Shown: one piece after another, positions 1-9,430 of the stretch | How the letters are laid out: each line of letters opens with the position of its first letter | How positions within the stretch are numbered: position 1 is the first letter of the stretch | The notes under the pieces: model-generated | Database searches by the model: none | Told to the model about the DNA's origin: nothing | The model's input: only the letters and a program-made list of their open reading frames with translations | NCBI RefSeq assembly: GCF_932276165.1 | Contig: NC_063998.1 | Coordinates: 1,438,501 to 1,502,500 of the forward strand | Reading direction: 5' to 3' | DNA length: 64,000 nucleotides | Source of the DNA: Plutella xylostella | Taxonomy: Eukaryota; Arthropoda; Insecta; Lepidoptera; Plutellidae | Made by a program: the position numbers and the translations under genes

Positions 1-723
1 GTATTTCTGAAGGGCTCGCCAGTGCAGGTTGTAAACAAGTTTAAATATCTGGGCCACATACTGTCGTCAGACCTGAGTGACGAGGCCGACATAGAGCGCG
101 AGCGCAGGGCTCTGGCCGTGCGCTGCAACATGCTCGCGCGCCGGTTCGCACGAGCCACAAACGAGGTGAAAATAACACTCTTTAAAGCCTATTGTCAGAG
201 CCTTTATACTAGTCAGCTGTGGTTTCATTATACGAAACGTGCTTTCAGTGTACTGAGAGTACAGTATAATGATGCCTTTCGGATACTGATGAGGCTCCCT
301 CGTTTCTGCAGGGCATCGGGCATGTTCGCGGAGGCCAGAGTCCCTGATTTCTTTGCTATTATAAGAACAAAAATAGCTTCGTTCTGGGACCGATTACGTG
401 GATCATCAAATGCGATCTTAAGCACGTTGTGTGACAACATTAACCATCCATTCTACCAACATTGGTTGAAGGTGCAACGCTCTGGAAATGTTAAATAAAT
501 ATGATTTTATTGTATGTTTATATTTAAACGTATGTTTATATAATTTTATTTTAATTATAAAGATAATAACAATTGACAAAGAATTACTTTCTGAATGTAC
601 CTAATTTTAATTTTAATTTTAACTTTAATTTTATAATTTTATTATTGATGTAATGTTCTGATATGGGCTTTATACACCCGAAATAAATGACTATTTATTT
701 ATTTTTATTTATTTATTATTTAT
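1..723 (+). mobile_element. Non-LTR retrotransposon, 3' end (RT C-terminal region plus 3'UTR)
   Basis: Frame 1 is open from the first base to a stop at 496-498 and encodes the part of a LINE protein that follows the RT catalytic domain. It starts near a KFKYLGH segment, the thumb-side motif that follows the YADD region in LINE RTs. An Arg-rich helix and a W/F-rich tail follow. After the stop comes an AT-rich 3'UTR of about 200 bp that ends in TATTTATTTATT-type repeats at about 690-723. The 5' part lies outside the window. The clade is not assigned; it resembles the CR1/Jockey/Rex group. It interrupts the RTE-like element to its right. Confidence 0.75.
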
Positions 724-1255
724 TGCGTTTTCCGTAACAGTACGGTCCCATTATATGATCCTCGAAAACATTCCGTTGTCCTATTTGACTATTGAAATCC
801 CCAAGTATGTATATATTTTTTATATTATTATTATCCCCACGTAATGCACAACTTAGGTCTTCGTAAAATTAATCACTTTCTTCCTCGGAGCTTTTCGTGG
901 TGGGGGCATACGCTTGTATGAGGCGGAACTTGCTCTTTTCTATTTCTAGATCTATTGCGATAACTCTGTCTGATATTGTTATGTAGTTTATAACGTGTTG
1001 TTTAATAGAAGATTTTATAATAAATCCTACACCTCCAATACCTCGCTTGCTGTGTGAGTGGTAGAGCACATTCCCATTTTTAAGTTCAATTAGTTTTTCT
1101 TCACATCTTCTTACTTCAGAGATGCCGAAAATATCCCATTGGATTTTATCTAGAGCCATTTCTAGCTCTATCAGTCTGTCTTCATCTAACAAAGTTCTTA
1201 CATTTGCTGTTCCAATAAATAGATTTGATTTTGATTTATATTGAGATTTATTATC
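724..1255 (-). pseudogene. RTE-like retrotransposon ORF2, endonuclease N-terminal part
   Basis: Read on the minus strand, this frame carries the start of an exonuclease-endonuclease-phosphatase domain. Seen in order are a TANVRTL motif with the catalytic Asn, DIFGISEVRR with the catalytic Glu, a GIGGVGF segment, QAYAPT, and ILGDFN with the catalytic Asp and Asn. One in-frame TAA at 869-871 breaks the frame between QAYAPT and ILGDFN. The RT half is missing because the plus-strand LINE inserted at about 724; it may continue left of the window. The frame is continuous with ORF1 upstream except for one TAG at 1271-1273. Confidence 0.75.
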
Positions 1256-1270
1256 TTGTGTTTGTGATTG

Positions 1271-1983
1271 CTACTTTTTAATATTTTGAGGTAATGCGGT
1301 TGCGGTATTTCTGTTCTGGGGTGAGGATGTCGTAGGTGTGTTTGTGGTTTTAATAGAATGAGTAGGTGTTTTAGGTTTGGTAGAGCCATAATATGTAATG
1401 CTCCGTTGTTGTTCAGATGATTTGGTCTTCTTGGATTTTGGCTCTTTAGGTAATTCTTGGGTATGCTCTACATTACCGTCTTTTTCAAGACATGGACTCT
1501 GCGATAGTTGCCTTTTTTGAGTGTTCTTTCCAATTATGACAAGTTTGTCGTATTTAATGACTGCTCTATTTCCTTGTTCTAATTCATGTTCTAGAAGTGG
1601 CTGTAATGAACGCCGAATTTCCTGAATTTTCTTAGGATAGTCTTCCTTAATGTAGCTGTTAGTACCAATAAGCTTCTTTTTATTTTTCAAGATATTTCGA
1701 TTTTTTTGCCTAAAGTAGTTACCGCAAATAAAATTGGTCTAGTTTTTTCGTGATTTGGTTTTCCAATTCTTTTGACAAATTCGATTTCCATTTCGCTTAA
1801 ATCGATTTCAAGATTTCCTTTTATAATGCCAATCAACTGAGTTTCTAATTCTTTATATGACTTTTCTTCTTCTTTGACTCCAAATATGATCAGGTTTCTT
1901 ATCCGTAATTGTTTCTCTACAAAATCTAATCTTTTATCTTGCTCTACTTGTTCGTGGTTTAAGTTCTCTACATCTGTTTTCAA
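1271..1983 (-). pseudogene. RTE-like retrotransposon ORF1 (coiled-coil/RRM-like), frameshifted
   Basis: Two overlapping frames make one ORF1. The first (1983-1687) has a heptad-like, charged N-terminus followed by RIRNLIIFGV and a FVKRIG segment, as in LINE ORF1 proteins with an RNA-binding fold. It ends at a TGA at 1687-1689. The second frame (1690-1271) continues at once with a basic, Ser/Thr/Pro-rich tail. The junction sits in an A-rich run, so a small indel is the likely cause. ORF1 ends in TAG in the same frame as the endonuclease that follows. Confidence 0.6.
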
Positions 1984-1989
1984 GGAGAA

Positions 1990-2705
1990 AAACTTTTCTT
2001 CAATAATATATAAGTATGTAGTAAATGTACAAATTGTGGTATTTTTCTCCTAAATCCCGAAAATCACGATATTGAATGATAAAAAAATCGAAAGTTAACG
2101 AATAATATAATTATTACAAACCCCATGAGATCGAAACCTAAAGATAGGTGCGACGACGAGCAAAGCGAGGAGGAGCGTGTTAGGTGCACATGTTCGTCAA
2201 AAGCAAAGCGGAGCGCAGCGAAGCGGAGCGGAGTGTTTTCCAAACAGCGGAAACAATACAAGGCACCAGTTTGCGCTATGTAGGGAGACGCTCCGTAAAA
2301 GTTAAAGCCTAACGAATATTATTACTTTGTATAAAAACCTATGCCATAGCATTATTAGGCTATTCAAGATTTGGCCATACCATTATTAGGCTAAACAAGA
2401 TAATGCGAAATAACTTTTTACTAATCGAGATATATGCCATACGATTTTCGGCGAAAGGAGACTTTGACCAAACGTTACTGTGCAATATGAGATTAGGCTA
2501 ATAAATCTTAGGCCTAAAAAGGTAGATATACATACCTACGAGTTTTGGACTTTTTGACTTGTCTTTCGAAGTCATTTGTTAACGTTCTCTCAACTTAAAA
2601 TAAGGTCTATGAATTAGGAGGCAGGCCTTCAGATTTCCCACGCACTCGCTTCGCAGTGTTCAGTTTTCAGGCCGCGTCGTTGCGTCGTTCGTTTCCCGGC
2701 ACGCA
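1990..2705. other. Intergenic DNA, no gene recognised
   Basis: The left part may be the 5'UTR of the minus-strand RTE element. At about 2140-2240 there is a GC-richer stretch with repeated GCGAAGCGGAG-like words. I see no open frame with a recognisable product. Confidence 0.4.
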
Positions 2706-2710
2706 CTCAG

Positions 2711-2745
2711 TCAGTTCACGTCGAGACCGCGCGCCGCACGGACGT
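2711..2745 (+). promoter_or_regulatory. Core promoter: Inr plus DPE at exact spacing
   Basis: An initiator TCAGTT lies at 2711-2716 with its A at 2713. A perfect DPE, GGACGT, lies at 2740-2745, which is +28 to +33 from that A, the spacing required in Drosophila. No TATA box is visible. The surrounding 150 bases are CpG-rich, unlike the flanks. A second overlapping Inr-like TCAGT starts at 2707. Transcription would run to the right. Confidence 0.6.
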
Positions 2746-2871
2746 GCGTCGTGTCAGTGAAAACAAATATTACGAAAGTTGTGCTGTGCCGAGTTTTGAG
2801 AAATATTTCTAAGTCTTCATAAATGGGGTGATGGTGATGTTTAGTTTGGAATTTTGGATTTTTATCTCCGG
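2713..2871 (+). other. Predicted 5'UTR exon with strong splice donor
   Basis: This exon runs from the predicted start site to a consensus donor, CCGG|GTAAGT, at 2872-2877. It holds short upstream ATG frames. The one at 2831 stays open to the donor, but it would stop at once if joined to the exon at 16202. The next plus-strand coding exon with a good acceptor is that of the LRR gene (16202). I therefore infer this is its first, non-coding exon across a 13.3-kb intron. RNA evidence is absent; it could belong to another transcript. Confidence 0.45.
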
Positions 2872-2877
2872 GTAAGT

Positions 2878-3736
2878 GGATAATTTGCTAGTAGATAGAA
2901 CCGTTTTGGATACCAAATGATAGTGGTTTGGTAGTGGATTTAATCAATTAAGTAAGGTTTGGATGTCGCAAGATTTAATCAAGAATAGTGGCCCATTTGA
3001 ATATACTGAAATATTCAGGTTGAAGGGAAATACAAATAGAAGGCCATTGAAGGTAGAGATAATGCTTAAATAATGTATATATGTAGGTAAAATTAAGCAG
3101 TATTAGGTGCGCTGTTATATTAGAGGACTGCGTAATGTTAAATGCCTATATTTTTCCTTAGTGTTTGGTGATTGAGGATGAGTATGTGTATAAATAATTA
3201 CTTATATTATTTGAGTATTTAGTCAATTAACGTAGGTACAATTTCTCCAAGTACTCTTACGATTAAAATAAACCTGCACGTCTAGATTCTACTTGTGTAG
3301 GTGCACCCTAAGTGTATCGTACAGTATACTCATTAAAAAAAACGGCCATACGGCTCTATCCTATCACGTGAGTACAAATGTAAAGCAAAAAGTTGGTGGC
3401 TCGCTTGCGACTCTCCTCTGACTACCACTTCGCGAATTACAGTCGAGAGCATAATATTATGTACGAATGTAGGTATTTATATGCCTACATCATTGACTTA
3501 TATATTACTAGGCCTACATGTATAAGTACTATAAGTAGTCGTTCTTACTTCTAGCAACAGCCCTTGGGCGGTATGAGATCGTCTTTCACCGAGATTCATT
3601 ACTAATTAGATTTTATTAGATTATAAATACCTACATTCCTACGTACCAGTAACCCCCGGAAATCATGAGAAATAAATATTATAATAATGAATATATGCAA
3701 AATTATTTTCACGGAAAACCCTTAGGGAAAAACGTT
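2878..3736. other. AT-rich intronic/intergenic DNA
   Basis: No gene or clear repeat is visible. A short TTCTA-type microsatellite begins at about 3737 and belongs to the SINE tail. Confidence 0.4.
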
Positions 3737-4077
3737 CTATGTTCTATTCTATTCTATTCTATTCTCTGTGGTGGTGTAAGTACCTGCACCTGGCTCTCTC
3801 GAGTGGAACCTTTGTCCATATACCCAAGGTCTAAACTGCCTTCCTAAGCTTGGACCATTTCCCACCACGCTGGTCCACTGCAGGTTGGTGGGTTCACATA
3901 TCTCGATGTGCTAAATCTAGATATGCAGGTTTCCTCACGATGTTTTCCTTCACCGTAAGAGCGATGGTATACATTGTACTTAAGTTAAAAGAACTCATTG
4001 GTACATGTCAGCGCCGGGATTCGAACCAGCATCTCTTGCGTGAGAAGCGGGCGCTCACCCGACTGAGCTACCACCGC
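3737..4077 (-). mobile_element. tRNA-derived SINE, minus orientation
   Basis: On the minus strand the element starts with a tRNA-like head: a GGTAGCTCAG A-box-like segment, then a GGTTCGAATCC B box. A body that includes the ACATCGTGAGGAAACC word, frequent in lepidopteran repeats, follows. It ends in an (AGAAT)n tail. A 6-bp repeat AACGTT flanks it (3731-3736 and 4078-4083), a plausible target duplication. A second copy lies at 8147-8440. Confidence 0.75.
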
Positions 4078-4103
4078 AACGTTTTCAAATTGAAACGCAT
4101 AGA

Positions 4104-4109
4104 TTTATT
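4104..4109 (-). terminator. Polyadenylation signal AATAAA of the Ly6-type gene
   Basis: AATAAA on the minus strand begins seven bases after the stop codon of the Ly6-type gene and just before the SINE at 3737-4077. The predicted 3'UTR would therefore be very short, with cleavage near the SINE border. Confidence 0.5.
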
Positions 4110-4115
4110 TAAATG

Positions 4116-7100
4116 TTAAAAACATGTGTAATCCGCGACAATTTTGAACACCACCACAACAAAACATACCCAGTACATCACCACCCTCTCGCATCCATTA
4201 CAAAAGTCACTAGTACACAAACACACATGGTAGTACACAGGCATGGTAACTTCCATATTAAATTTAGTTAAAATCTGCGATGTACTCGACAGACACGCTG
4301 ACTTCTCTCCCGTTCTCTCCATACGATCGACCAGAACTTTCTGTATTCTCCTTAACTTCCAAGATATGGAAGTTTTGTCTATGTTTTTATAATCTTCTCG
4401 GGTTTTAACAGTCATCTCTTGGTGACATCCGCGCTGTATGAAGTTGTCTCCAACGTCTAGGAATCTCTTGTAGCAGAAGGGCCGCTGGTTGTTTGGGTAG
4501 TAGCCTTCACACATCGTCATGTCTGGGAACAATTGCATTCATTGTCATCATCATCATCAGCAGCACATAGGTAATGCTCCTAATCTTTCCAAAGGAGCGT
4601 TGCCCCAGAGTTTCGGTCAGTGGTTCTTACTTTATATTTGTTAAATTCCTTGGGGCAGTTGGTCACCTCTCTCGATAGTAGAGCAGGTGCCCTACTGTCG
4701 TAGGATGCTTTTCCATGATGATGAGGGATGATTTTCTACCTGTGCTATATTGACCAAAATAATCATTCATCATAATCATTATCAGTATTTCATTATTTTA
4801 TTATGTATAATAGTAGTCCACTGCTGGACGAAGGCCTCTCTCAAAGCACGCCACGGAATGCTATCTACAGGGTGTTGCAAAATTTTTCGCGAATTTTGAC
4901 ATTCTGATTTCATTTTCGGGTTTAGTAGATATAACAGGTTTCGGCTTAGTATACCCTTTTTGTAACACCCTGTATAGCATTCCGCATCCAATTATTACCA
5001 GCCGCCTTTTGCAAGTGGCCACCCCATCTAGCCGGAGGGCGTCCTACACGATGATCTAAAGGTGATCCTAAAATAAATAAATAAAAATGTTTGCGTAATC
5101 ATCGTCTCCACTATAGAACACGTTTACCAATCCAAAAACTGATTAATGGATATCAAATGCATCCACAACAATGTAGCTTAGCACAGTATAATGGTGGAAA
5201 AGCACCCTAATACCTACTGTTACTACCTATGGTCCGATGACATCTGCAAGGTTGCGAGGAAGGCAACCTTGCAGATTTCATCGGACCGGAAGAATTGGCG
5301 GTCAAATAAGGAGGCCTATACCCAACAGTGGGCGATAGAAGGCTGATGATGATGAAGACTACCTATGGATGCGAAAGTTTGCGAGTATTATTTTATGTGT
5401 GTGTTTCACGTTAAACCTACAAAATGGGTTTTGATGAAACTTGTCAGTAATCTAATACGCCGTATACCAAGAATCACACAGTAATGATTATTCTACTTTT
5501 TATTTTATCTTGGAATCGCGACGGGAAAAACGAAGCTCGTGTAGGAAAACCAATATTTTTTTTATATTATTCGTTTCAATAGTAAAACCGTAACATATTT
5601 TCTGCAATTAGCATGATGATTTTATGAATTCAGCCGTTTGCAGCGGCAATGAAATTTACTTCCACATTCTAGGTACTAGGTGATAGGATATATTCTAATT
5701 ATTGGATATAGAAAAAAAATCCTGTAACTTTTTGGAAAAAATGAACTAGAATTATTTTTTTCAATTAGGTATTTGGCAGCGCTAGTTAGCCCTAGTAACA
5801 TCCTAAACATGAATATTCGTGAATAGAGGGGTATACAGGGTGTTGCAAAAAGGGTATACTAAGCCGAAACCTTCATGTGCAGCATAGTATATCTAAGCCC
5901 GAAAGTGAAATCAGAATTTGAAAATTCGCGAAAAAAAAAACATTCTCCATAATAAAAAGTCACGTGGCCAACAAAGTTTCTACGGAAAATGATTCTTTTT
6001 TCGCGAATTTTGAAATTCTGATTTCAGTTTCGGGCTTAGATATACCATGCTGCACATGTAGGTTTCGGCTTAGTATACCCTTTTTGCAACACCCTGTAGA
6101 TGGGACATTTGAGACGCTATTAGGTAGACGCTGTTTGGGCACAATACCAAACTTCACGCAGACAGAACTTTATCTTTCATGCAAAGTCCCTTGGCGACTA
6201 AGCAGGTGACCCAAATAAGCTGCATTGTAGCTTGGAGCTTGCAAGCAGTGTGTTTGCCAAACAATGTCATAGGGACCTATTGCAAATAAATAAACGTATA
6301 TTGGAATTGGATTGAAGAATATATTGAAAACAGTAGGTATGTACAGCTTTGGAATGTTTTTAGTTGATGATTATTTCTTATTTCATTTCATTTATTATCC
6401 AGTACCTTAAATGGTCACATTAGTTGTTCGTATTTTTTGTGCATTCAAATTAAAATGTTATTTTACACTTAGGGTTTAGTACAGTAGCAATAAAGCAATA
6501 ACGATGATGATGATGACAATGATAATCAGATCTAGGACTAAATTTTATGAAACATCAAATCTGTTGCCCGAGATCTGCGCTTCGCCTTACAGTTTTCCCG
6601 TGGGAAATTCGGGGTAAAAACTAGCCTATGCTTTAATTCAGGGTGTCAGCTTACTGAATAACAAATTTTATGATAATCCGTCAGCCAATATCGCAGTATT
6701 ATACCAGCTACATATGTAGGTACTAAATGTCGAAGTTAGTCGGTCCATCGGACGCAGAGCTTTCCATGCTCCGCTTGCTGTCTCCATTCGAGAATTTGTT
6801 TACTCCATCGGTCAATAATTATCATGTATCCCCTGCCACTTCTTTCAGCAGCAGATTTTAAGAGCTATAGCGTACGTATGTGAATAACTGGTCTGCATAG
6901 AATCTTGACTCCTCTTAGAGAGACATTGCTACTGAAAGGGGGTCAGTTTTCTTTGCAGCCCAGTGTACTATGTACTACTTTAGCAGTCGCAGCAGGCCAT
7001 CCCGGATATCGTAGTACTGTCCGACTGCTGCCTTCATTCGAGGACTTGTACATGGGTCTATCGGCATGCATGGCGGGCCTACTGCCACTTCTAGCTTTGT

Positions 7101-8586
7101 TTAGCAGTAGATTTTAAGAGTTATATCTTCTTCAGCCTATAGAAATCCACTGCTGGAGGTAGGCCTCTCCCAAAGCACACCACTGGATTACATGTAGGTA
7201 CAGCTTTCCGCCTCCAAACATAACCAGCCAACTTTCGCAATTTTCCAACTGATCTAACCGGAGGGCATCCTACACTACGTTTGCCTAGTCGCGGTTTTTC
7301 ACTCCAGAACATATTTAACCCATCGGTTCTTCGACAAATGTGACCAGCCGGGCAGCCCACTGGTTAAACTAACTAGAGCACTATCGTACGTAAGCCAATG
7401 TTTTATTTACTGCTCTGGTAATTGCGGCATTGCGTCCCGGATATCGTAGCACTGTCCACTGGGACAACGCTGGCTGTCTCAAAGTCTCAATTCGAGAATA
7501 GGTTTACCCCATGGGTCAATCGGCATACTGTTTGGCCAGCCTACTGCAGCTTCAGCATTACTCAGCAGTTTTTAAGGACTATACGCACATATTGTGTACT
7601 AGCTGTTCCCACAAAGTCTAAAGTAAACGTAAAATTTTACTTTGCTTTGCCTTAAAAAGTTTTCCCGTGGAAATTCTGTGATAAAAAGTATGAGTGCCTA
7701 TGTGTTAATCCAGGGTGTCAGCTAACCCCATACCAAATTTCATTAAAATCGGTTCAGCCGTTTTGACGTGAACAAGTAACAAACATACACACACACCCAT
7801 ACTCACAAACTTTCGCATTTATAACATTAGTAGGTAGTATAGTAGGATGTAAAAGCATTACGTACTGCTCTGGTAGTAGTGCAACACTCCGTCCCGTATG
7901 TCATAGTACTGGCCGGAGGGAAAGAAACTCCAGCCGAGCGGCAGCCCCTGCGTCCAGTCAGATGAAAACATGTCGTGGCAGTACGTGTCCATTGGGATCA
8001 CGTGTTCTGTGGTGGGGAGAATGGGGGACTTTTTAATTTAGTCGGGTTTTAATTTACTGCTGGCCTGCGCTGGTAGCTTAAGGGTGTTACTGCTGCTAGA
8101 ATGCTAAAGTCGGCTTGATATACTTGATTAGATTGGTGACACGATTTTCTATTCTATTCTCTGTGGAGGTATCAGTACCTGCACCTGGCTTTCTCGAATG
8201 GAACCTTTGTGCATATACCCAAGGTCAAAACTGTCTTTCTGAGCTTAGACCATTCCCCGTGCTGGGCTACAGCGGGTTGGTGGGTTCACACATCTAGATG
8301 TACTAAATCTAGGTTGCATACAGGTTTCCTCACAATGTTTTTCGTCACCGTAAAAGCGATGGTATACATTGCATTCATTCATTGGTAACATGTCTGGCTT
8401 GAGAAGCGGGCGCTTACCCAACTGAGCTACCCCCGCGGCTAGGTATATTATTTTGTAATCAAAATAGAAGGGCTTGAAGGTACCTTTTAAGTAAGTTGAT
8501 CCACAGCGGTAACATTGTAGAGCTTGCCCCGGCAGAGTGTTTATGGCTAGTAAGACTATATAATATATCATCGTGTTAGCAGCCAT
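4116..8586 (-). CDS. Ly6/uPAR (three-finger) GPI-anchored protein, three coding exons
   Basis: Coding exons are 8586-8484, 8006-7866 and 4522-4116 (651 bp, 216 residues). Acceptors are ..CACCACAG|AA and ..TTCCCAG|AC; donors are AAAG|GTACCT and AGCA|GTACGT. Both introns are phase 1 and all frames join without a stop. The protein has a signal peptide (about residues 1-23), then LQCYRC at the mature N-terminus. Ten cysteines follow in the Ly6 order, ending in CLCTSDFCNG, the Ly6 signature CxC...CN. A hydrophobic C-terminal tail (about 195-212) fits a GPI-attachment signal. Insect relatives such as quiver/sleepless, boudin and crooked act at the cell surface in channel regulation and septate junctions; I cannot say which subgroup this is. 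An acceptor-like site just upstream (exon starting 8613) suggests a 5'UTR exon further right. Intron 1 contains a SINE; intron 2 (3.3 kb) contains MITEs, RTE pieces and decayed copies of exon 2. Confidence 0.75.
4790..5066 (-). mobile_element. RTE-type LINE 3' end fragment, interrupted by a MITE
   Basis: The plus strand shows CCACTGCTGGACGAAGGCCT at the left end and GCCGGAGGGCGTCCTACAC at the right. These are the reverse complement of the common RTE 3' end. Part of the piece aligns by eye with the RTE fragments at 7121-7360 and 11506-11865. The MITE at 4868-4972 splits it. Confidence 0.65.
4868..4972. mobile_element. Short MITE with CAGGGTGTTGCAAAA inverted ends
   Basis: The terminal inverted repeats read CAGGGTGTTGCAAAA and TTTTGTAACACCCTG, flanked by TA on both sides as expected for a Tc1/mariner-type insertion. 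It is a shortened relative of the copy at 5836-6096. It sits inside an RTE fragment, so it is the younger insertion. Confidence 0.6.
5130..5207. mobile_element. Solo right end of the GGGTGCTTTTCCACC MITE family
   Basis: The piece ends in GGTGGAAAAGCACCC followed by TAA. It matches the right end of the complete element at 8993-9427, including a word like ATGGATATCAAATGCATCC. The left half is absent. Confidence 0.55.
5225..5356 (+). mobile_element. RTE-type LINE 3' tail with an inverted duplication
   Basis: The plus strand ends with GGAGGCCTATACCCAACAGTG and a GATGATGATG tail, the typical RTE 3' end. Just before it, GATGACATCTGCAAGGTTGC is followed after a few bases by its own inverted copy, giving a short hairpin at about 5232-5288. 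Inverted starts of this type can arise during 5' truncation of LINE copies. Confidence 0.55.
5357..5835. other. AT-rich DNA, nothing recognised
   Basis: No open frame of interest, no clear repeat structure. Confidence 0.4.
5836..6096. mobile_element. Complete MITE, CAGGGTGTTGCAAAAAGG family (mariner-like)
   Basis: This 261-bp element has inverted ends of more than 30 bp (CAGGGTGTTGCAAAAAGGGT on the left, its complement on the right). It is flanked by TA (5834-5835 and 6097-6098). The interior has an AAAAAGTCACGTGGCC word found in the other copies at 20413, 23230, 26755 and 47910. It has no coding capacity. Confidence 0.75.
6560..6680 (+). repeat. Lepidopteran interspersed repeat fragment (CAGTTTTCCCGTGGGAA type)
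   Basis: It shares the order CTTCGCCTTA, TTTTCCCGTGG, GATAAAA/GGTAAAA, AGCCTATG and CAGGGTGTCAGCT with the longer copy at 7640-7840. I recognise the pattern from lepidopteran genomes but do not assign a family name. Confidence 0.55.
6980..7022 (-). pseudogene. Decayed copy of Ly6 exon 2 (copy C)
   Basis: On the minus strand it encodes GQYYDIRDG, identical to nine residues of the real exon 2 (7866-8006). Six of the nine codons differ, all silently. A GTACAT donor-like site follows at the matching place. Relative to exon 2 it is two bases shorter at the 3' side, so it cannot keep phase, and the 5' half is not recognisable. Confidence 0.45.
7121..7360 (-). mobile_element. RTE-type LINE RT C-terminal fragment
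   Basis: The minus-strand frame reads AGHICRRTD..PRLGKRSVG..LRKLAGY, matching the fragment at 11506-11865 (AGHICQRTD..PRLGKRSVG..LRKVAGY). It ends in the GGCCTACCTCCAGCAGTGGA-like tail at about 7140-7165. Related, more decayed pieces lie at about 6740-6875, 7025-7118 and 7465-7590. Confidence 0.7.
7411..7463 (-). pseudogene. Decayed copy of Ly6 exon 2 (copy B)
   Basis: The minus strand encodes PSGQCYDIRD, against PSGQYYDIRD in the real exon 2. The 3' border, TACCAGAGCAGTA, is shared base for base. The copy has a two-base deletion before the donor, and the GT is followed by AAATA. RTE-like sequence adjoins it on the upstream side, as in copy C, so copies B and C probably spread as one tandem unit. 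Confidence 0.5.
7640..7840 (+). repeat. Lepidopteran interspersed repeat (TTTTCCCGTGG..ACAAACATACACACACAC)
   Basis: The segment contains GTTTTCCCGTGGAAATTCTG, CAAATTTCATTAAAATCGGT, ACAAACATACACACACA and CTTTCGCATTTATAA in the order common in moths and butterflies. It lies just downstream (minus sense) of Ly6 exon 2, inside intron 2. Confidence 0.65.
8147..8440 (-). mobile_element. tRNA-derived SINE in Ly6 intron 1
   Basis: Same family and orientation as the copy at 3737-4077. The head GGGGGTAGCTCAGTTGG lies near 8440 and the tail of TTCTA repeats near 8147. The B-box region is deleted. The element fills most of Ly6 intron 1. Its GTAAGC near the head could mimic a splice donor. Confidence 0.7.
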
Positions 8587-8992
8587 TCTTACAAACCAGC
8601 CTTTAATTGTAACCTGTAGAATAGAAATACAGTAAACTATATTTTTTATGTAGATACTTATTTAGATAGACACAATACATAAAAAGACCTTCCGGCAAAT
8701 CGCTAGCGTAGATAAACATTATTTTTGTTTAAGTACCGTACCTACCTATATCGTTGCTACTATTACCTATATACTTACATATAATTATGTTACTGCTTTA
8801 TCCCTGAGTGCTAAATATCTACGGGGAACCCCTAAAAGCTATAATTAAATCGTAAGCTATAAGTGATCAAATCAAATAGACAAGTCCCAAACACTAGGGT
8901 TATTGTCAGCGTGGTGATAGGATTAGCCAGATTAGCGTCAGTCCCTGACTGCCCAGGAGGGTTTACCGGCTGTTAGTTGTAGGAGGTAGTTA

Positions 8993-9427
8993 GGGTGCTT
9001 TTCCACCAGAGATGTGCTATGCAGCTATGCTGCGAAGATGTGATATCTACGCTACGAAAATATGTGACCGTTTCCACCAATACTACGCTAGGTAGCTGTG
9101 CGAGGAAGATGCCCTACGAAGATGCGCCGCCGCAAAGTAGCTGTGCGAGAAAGATGCGCATCTCGAGCTATGCTATGTATCGATAGTGGGGAAACGACGG
9201 GGGCGGCTACACCACTCGCGATGGTCCATAGCACATATCCATAGCACGCATCCATAGCACGCATCCATAGCACACATCCATAGCACGCATCATTCCATAC
9301 AAAAAACATATCTTAGTTGAATCCGTTTCCACCAGTGCTAAGCTATGTGCTTGGTGTAATATGATTGGTGGATATCAAACGCATCCATAGCATCGTAGCA
9401 TAGCACATCTCTGGTGGAAAAGCACCC
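8993..9427. mobile_element. PIF/Harbinger-type MITE, 435 bp
   Basis: The ends are GGGTGCTTTTCCACCAGAGA and its inverted copy. The flanks are a direct TTA (8990-8992, 9428-9430), the target size and pattern of PIF/Harbinger elements. The interior has about five copies of a 13-bp CCATAGCACGCAT unit at 9224-9290 and repeated GAAGATG words. No transposase frame is present. Confidence 0.75.
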
Positions 9428-9430
9428 TTA

